Source: an uncultured Alphaproteobacteria bacterium
GTDB lineage: Bacteria; Pseudomonadota; Alphaproteobacteria; Reyranellales; Reyranellaceae
Length of the DNA: 13,254 nucleotides
Reading direction: 5' to 3'
NCBI GenBank assembly: GCA_903929895.1
Contig: CAIYWM010000661.1
Span: 1-13,254 of the forward strand
Shown: positions 12,725 through 13,254 of the stretch, piece after piece
Position numbering within the stretch: the first letter of the stretch is position 1
Layout of the letters: each line of letters begins with the position of its first letter
The notes under the pieces: model-generated
What the model saw: the letters and a program-made list of their open reading frames with translations, nothing else
What the model was told of the DNA's origin: nothing
The model's database searches: none
Program-made: the position numbers and the translations under genes

Positions 12725-13254
12725 CTACCGCCCCTTGAACACCGGCTTGCGCTTCTCGACGAAGGACGCCACCGCTTCCTTGTGATCCTCGGTGCGTGAG
12801 GACTGGACCAGACGTTCGGCCTCACGATAGTGCGCGTCCGAGTAGTTGATGTGCAGCGCCTCGTCGAGATTGTCCTTCATGTGGCGCAGCGCGACCCGCG
12901 GACCTTCGGCCAGGGACTTGGCGAAGGCAAAGGCTTCGTCCTGCAGCTTGGCGTCGTCGACCACGCGATTGACGAGTCCAATCTGCTCGCAACGCTCGGC
13001 GCTGACTTTCTCGGACGTGAACATCAGCTCGCGCGCCCGCATCGGGCCGATGGTGCGCGTCAGCAGCCACGAGATGCCGTAATCGCCCGAGAGGCCGATC
13101 TTGGCGTAGCCGGTGGTGCAGAAGGCGGACTTCGCGGCGATCCGGATGTCGCAGGCCAGCGCGATCGCGAGGCCGGCGCCGGCGGCCGCGCCGGGGAGGG
13201 CGGCGATGGTGGGCTTGCGCACGGCGACCAGCGCGCCGGTGAGGTGCGTCTGCC
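12725..13254 (-). CDS. Enoyl-CoA hydratase/isomerase family protein, partial at right edge
   Basis: The C-terminal 175 residues of a second crotonase; the reading frame stays open to the window edge, so the N-terminal part (with the first oxyanion-hole segment) is outside. The GTG at 13220-13222 is an internal valine, as the frame continues upstream with QTHLTGALVA. Visible blocks: KPTIAALPGAAAGAGLAIAL, ACDIRIAAKSAF, GYAKIGLSGDYGISWLLTR and ARELMFTSEKVSAERCEQIG. The first catalytic-Glu position is Ala (AGLA) and the second is Tyr (GYAK); only the Asp of LSGD remains, the arrangement of PaaG-type isomerases that use a single Asp. An isomerase-like or altered activity is therefore more likely than classical hydration. 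It is convergent with the other crotonase gene; the two are clearly divergent in sequence. Confidence 0.92.
   Translation of the reverse strand, partial: QTHLTGALVAVRKPTIAALPGAAAGAGLAIALACDIRIAAKSAFCTTGYAKIGLSGDYGISWLLTRTIGPMRARELMFTSEKVSAERCEQIGLVNRVVDDAKLQDEAFAFAKSLAEGPRVALRHMKDNLDEALHINYSDAHYREAERLVQSSRTEDHKEAVASFVEKRKPVFKGR

Overview
The window is a gene-dense, high-G+C (mostly about 65-73% where I sampled) bacterial chromosome segment. The mix of CaiB/BaiF CoA-transferase, crotonases, a Bug-type solute receptor, orphan amidase and dispersed palindromes of the 'cctcatcctgaggag...gtctcgaaggatg' kind suggests a soil or water alphaproteobacterium (Rhodospirillales/Hyphomicrobiales; a Reyranella-like genome is my best guess, from memory only). 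There is no rRNA, tRNA, CRISPR array, transposase or integrase that I can support.

Layout. (1) 1-299: non-coding left edge with a 14-bp inverted repeat. (2) 300-4363, minus strand: a very tightly packed run read as alpha/beta hydrolase -> class III CoA-transferase -> DUF3883 putative nuclease -> PPOX flavoprotein -> GNAT acetyltransferase. The nuclease gene has clearly lower G+C than its neighbours and looks like cargo inserted seamlessly between metabolic genes. (3) 4364-4419: short divergent promoter region. (4) 4420-7879, plus strand: feoA-feoB-PepSY membrane protein, joined by 4-bp stop/start overlaps: a ferrous-iron uptake operon with a probable membrane ferric reductase as third member. 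(5) 7898-10749, minus strand: amidase -> Bug-type periplasmic receptor -> small DMT (DUF486) membrane protein. (6) 10808-12560, plus strand: TauE/SafE (TSUP) exporter -> 66-aa small protein -> crotonase, again chained by ATGA overlaps. (7) 12561-12724: a nested palindrome of about 110 bp between convergent genes. (8) 12725-13254, minus strand: a second crotonase, cut by the right edge.

How it fits together. The iron operon is a plausible self-contained pathway: reduction of ferric iron at the membrane, then GTP-dependent Fe2+ import by FeoB with its partner FeoA. The amidase/receptor pair could serve uptake and hydrolysis of an amide, and the CoA-transferase, hydrolase and crotonases point to organic-acid/acyl-CoA catabolism, but the substrates cannot be read from sequence. 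I did not find a convincing wholly new multi-gene system. The best leads are the DUF3883 nuclease embedded in a metabolic operon, the Feo-PepSY reductase coupling, and the 66-residue antitoxin-like protein translationally coupled between an exporter and a crotonase.
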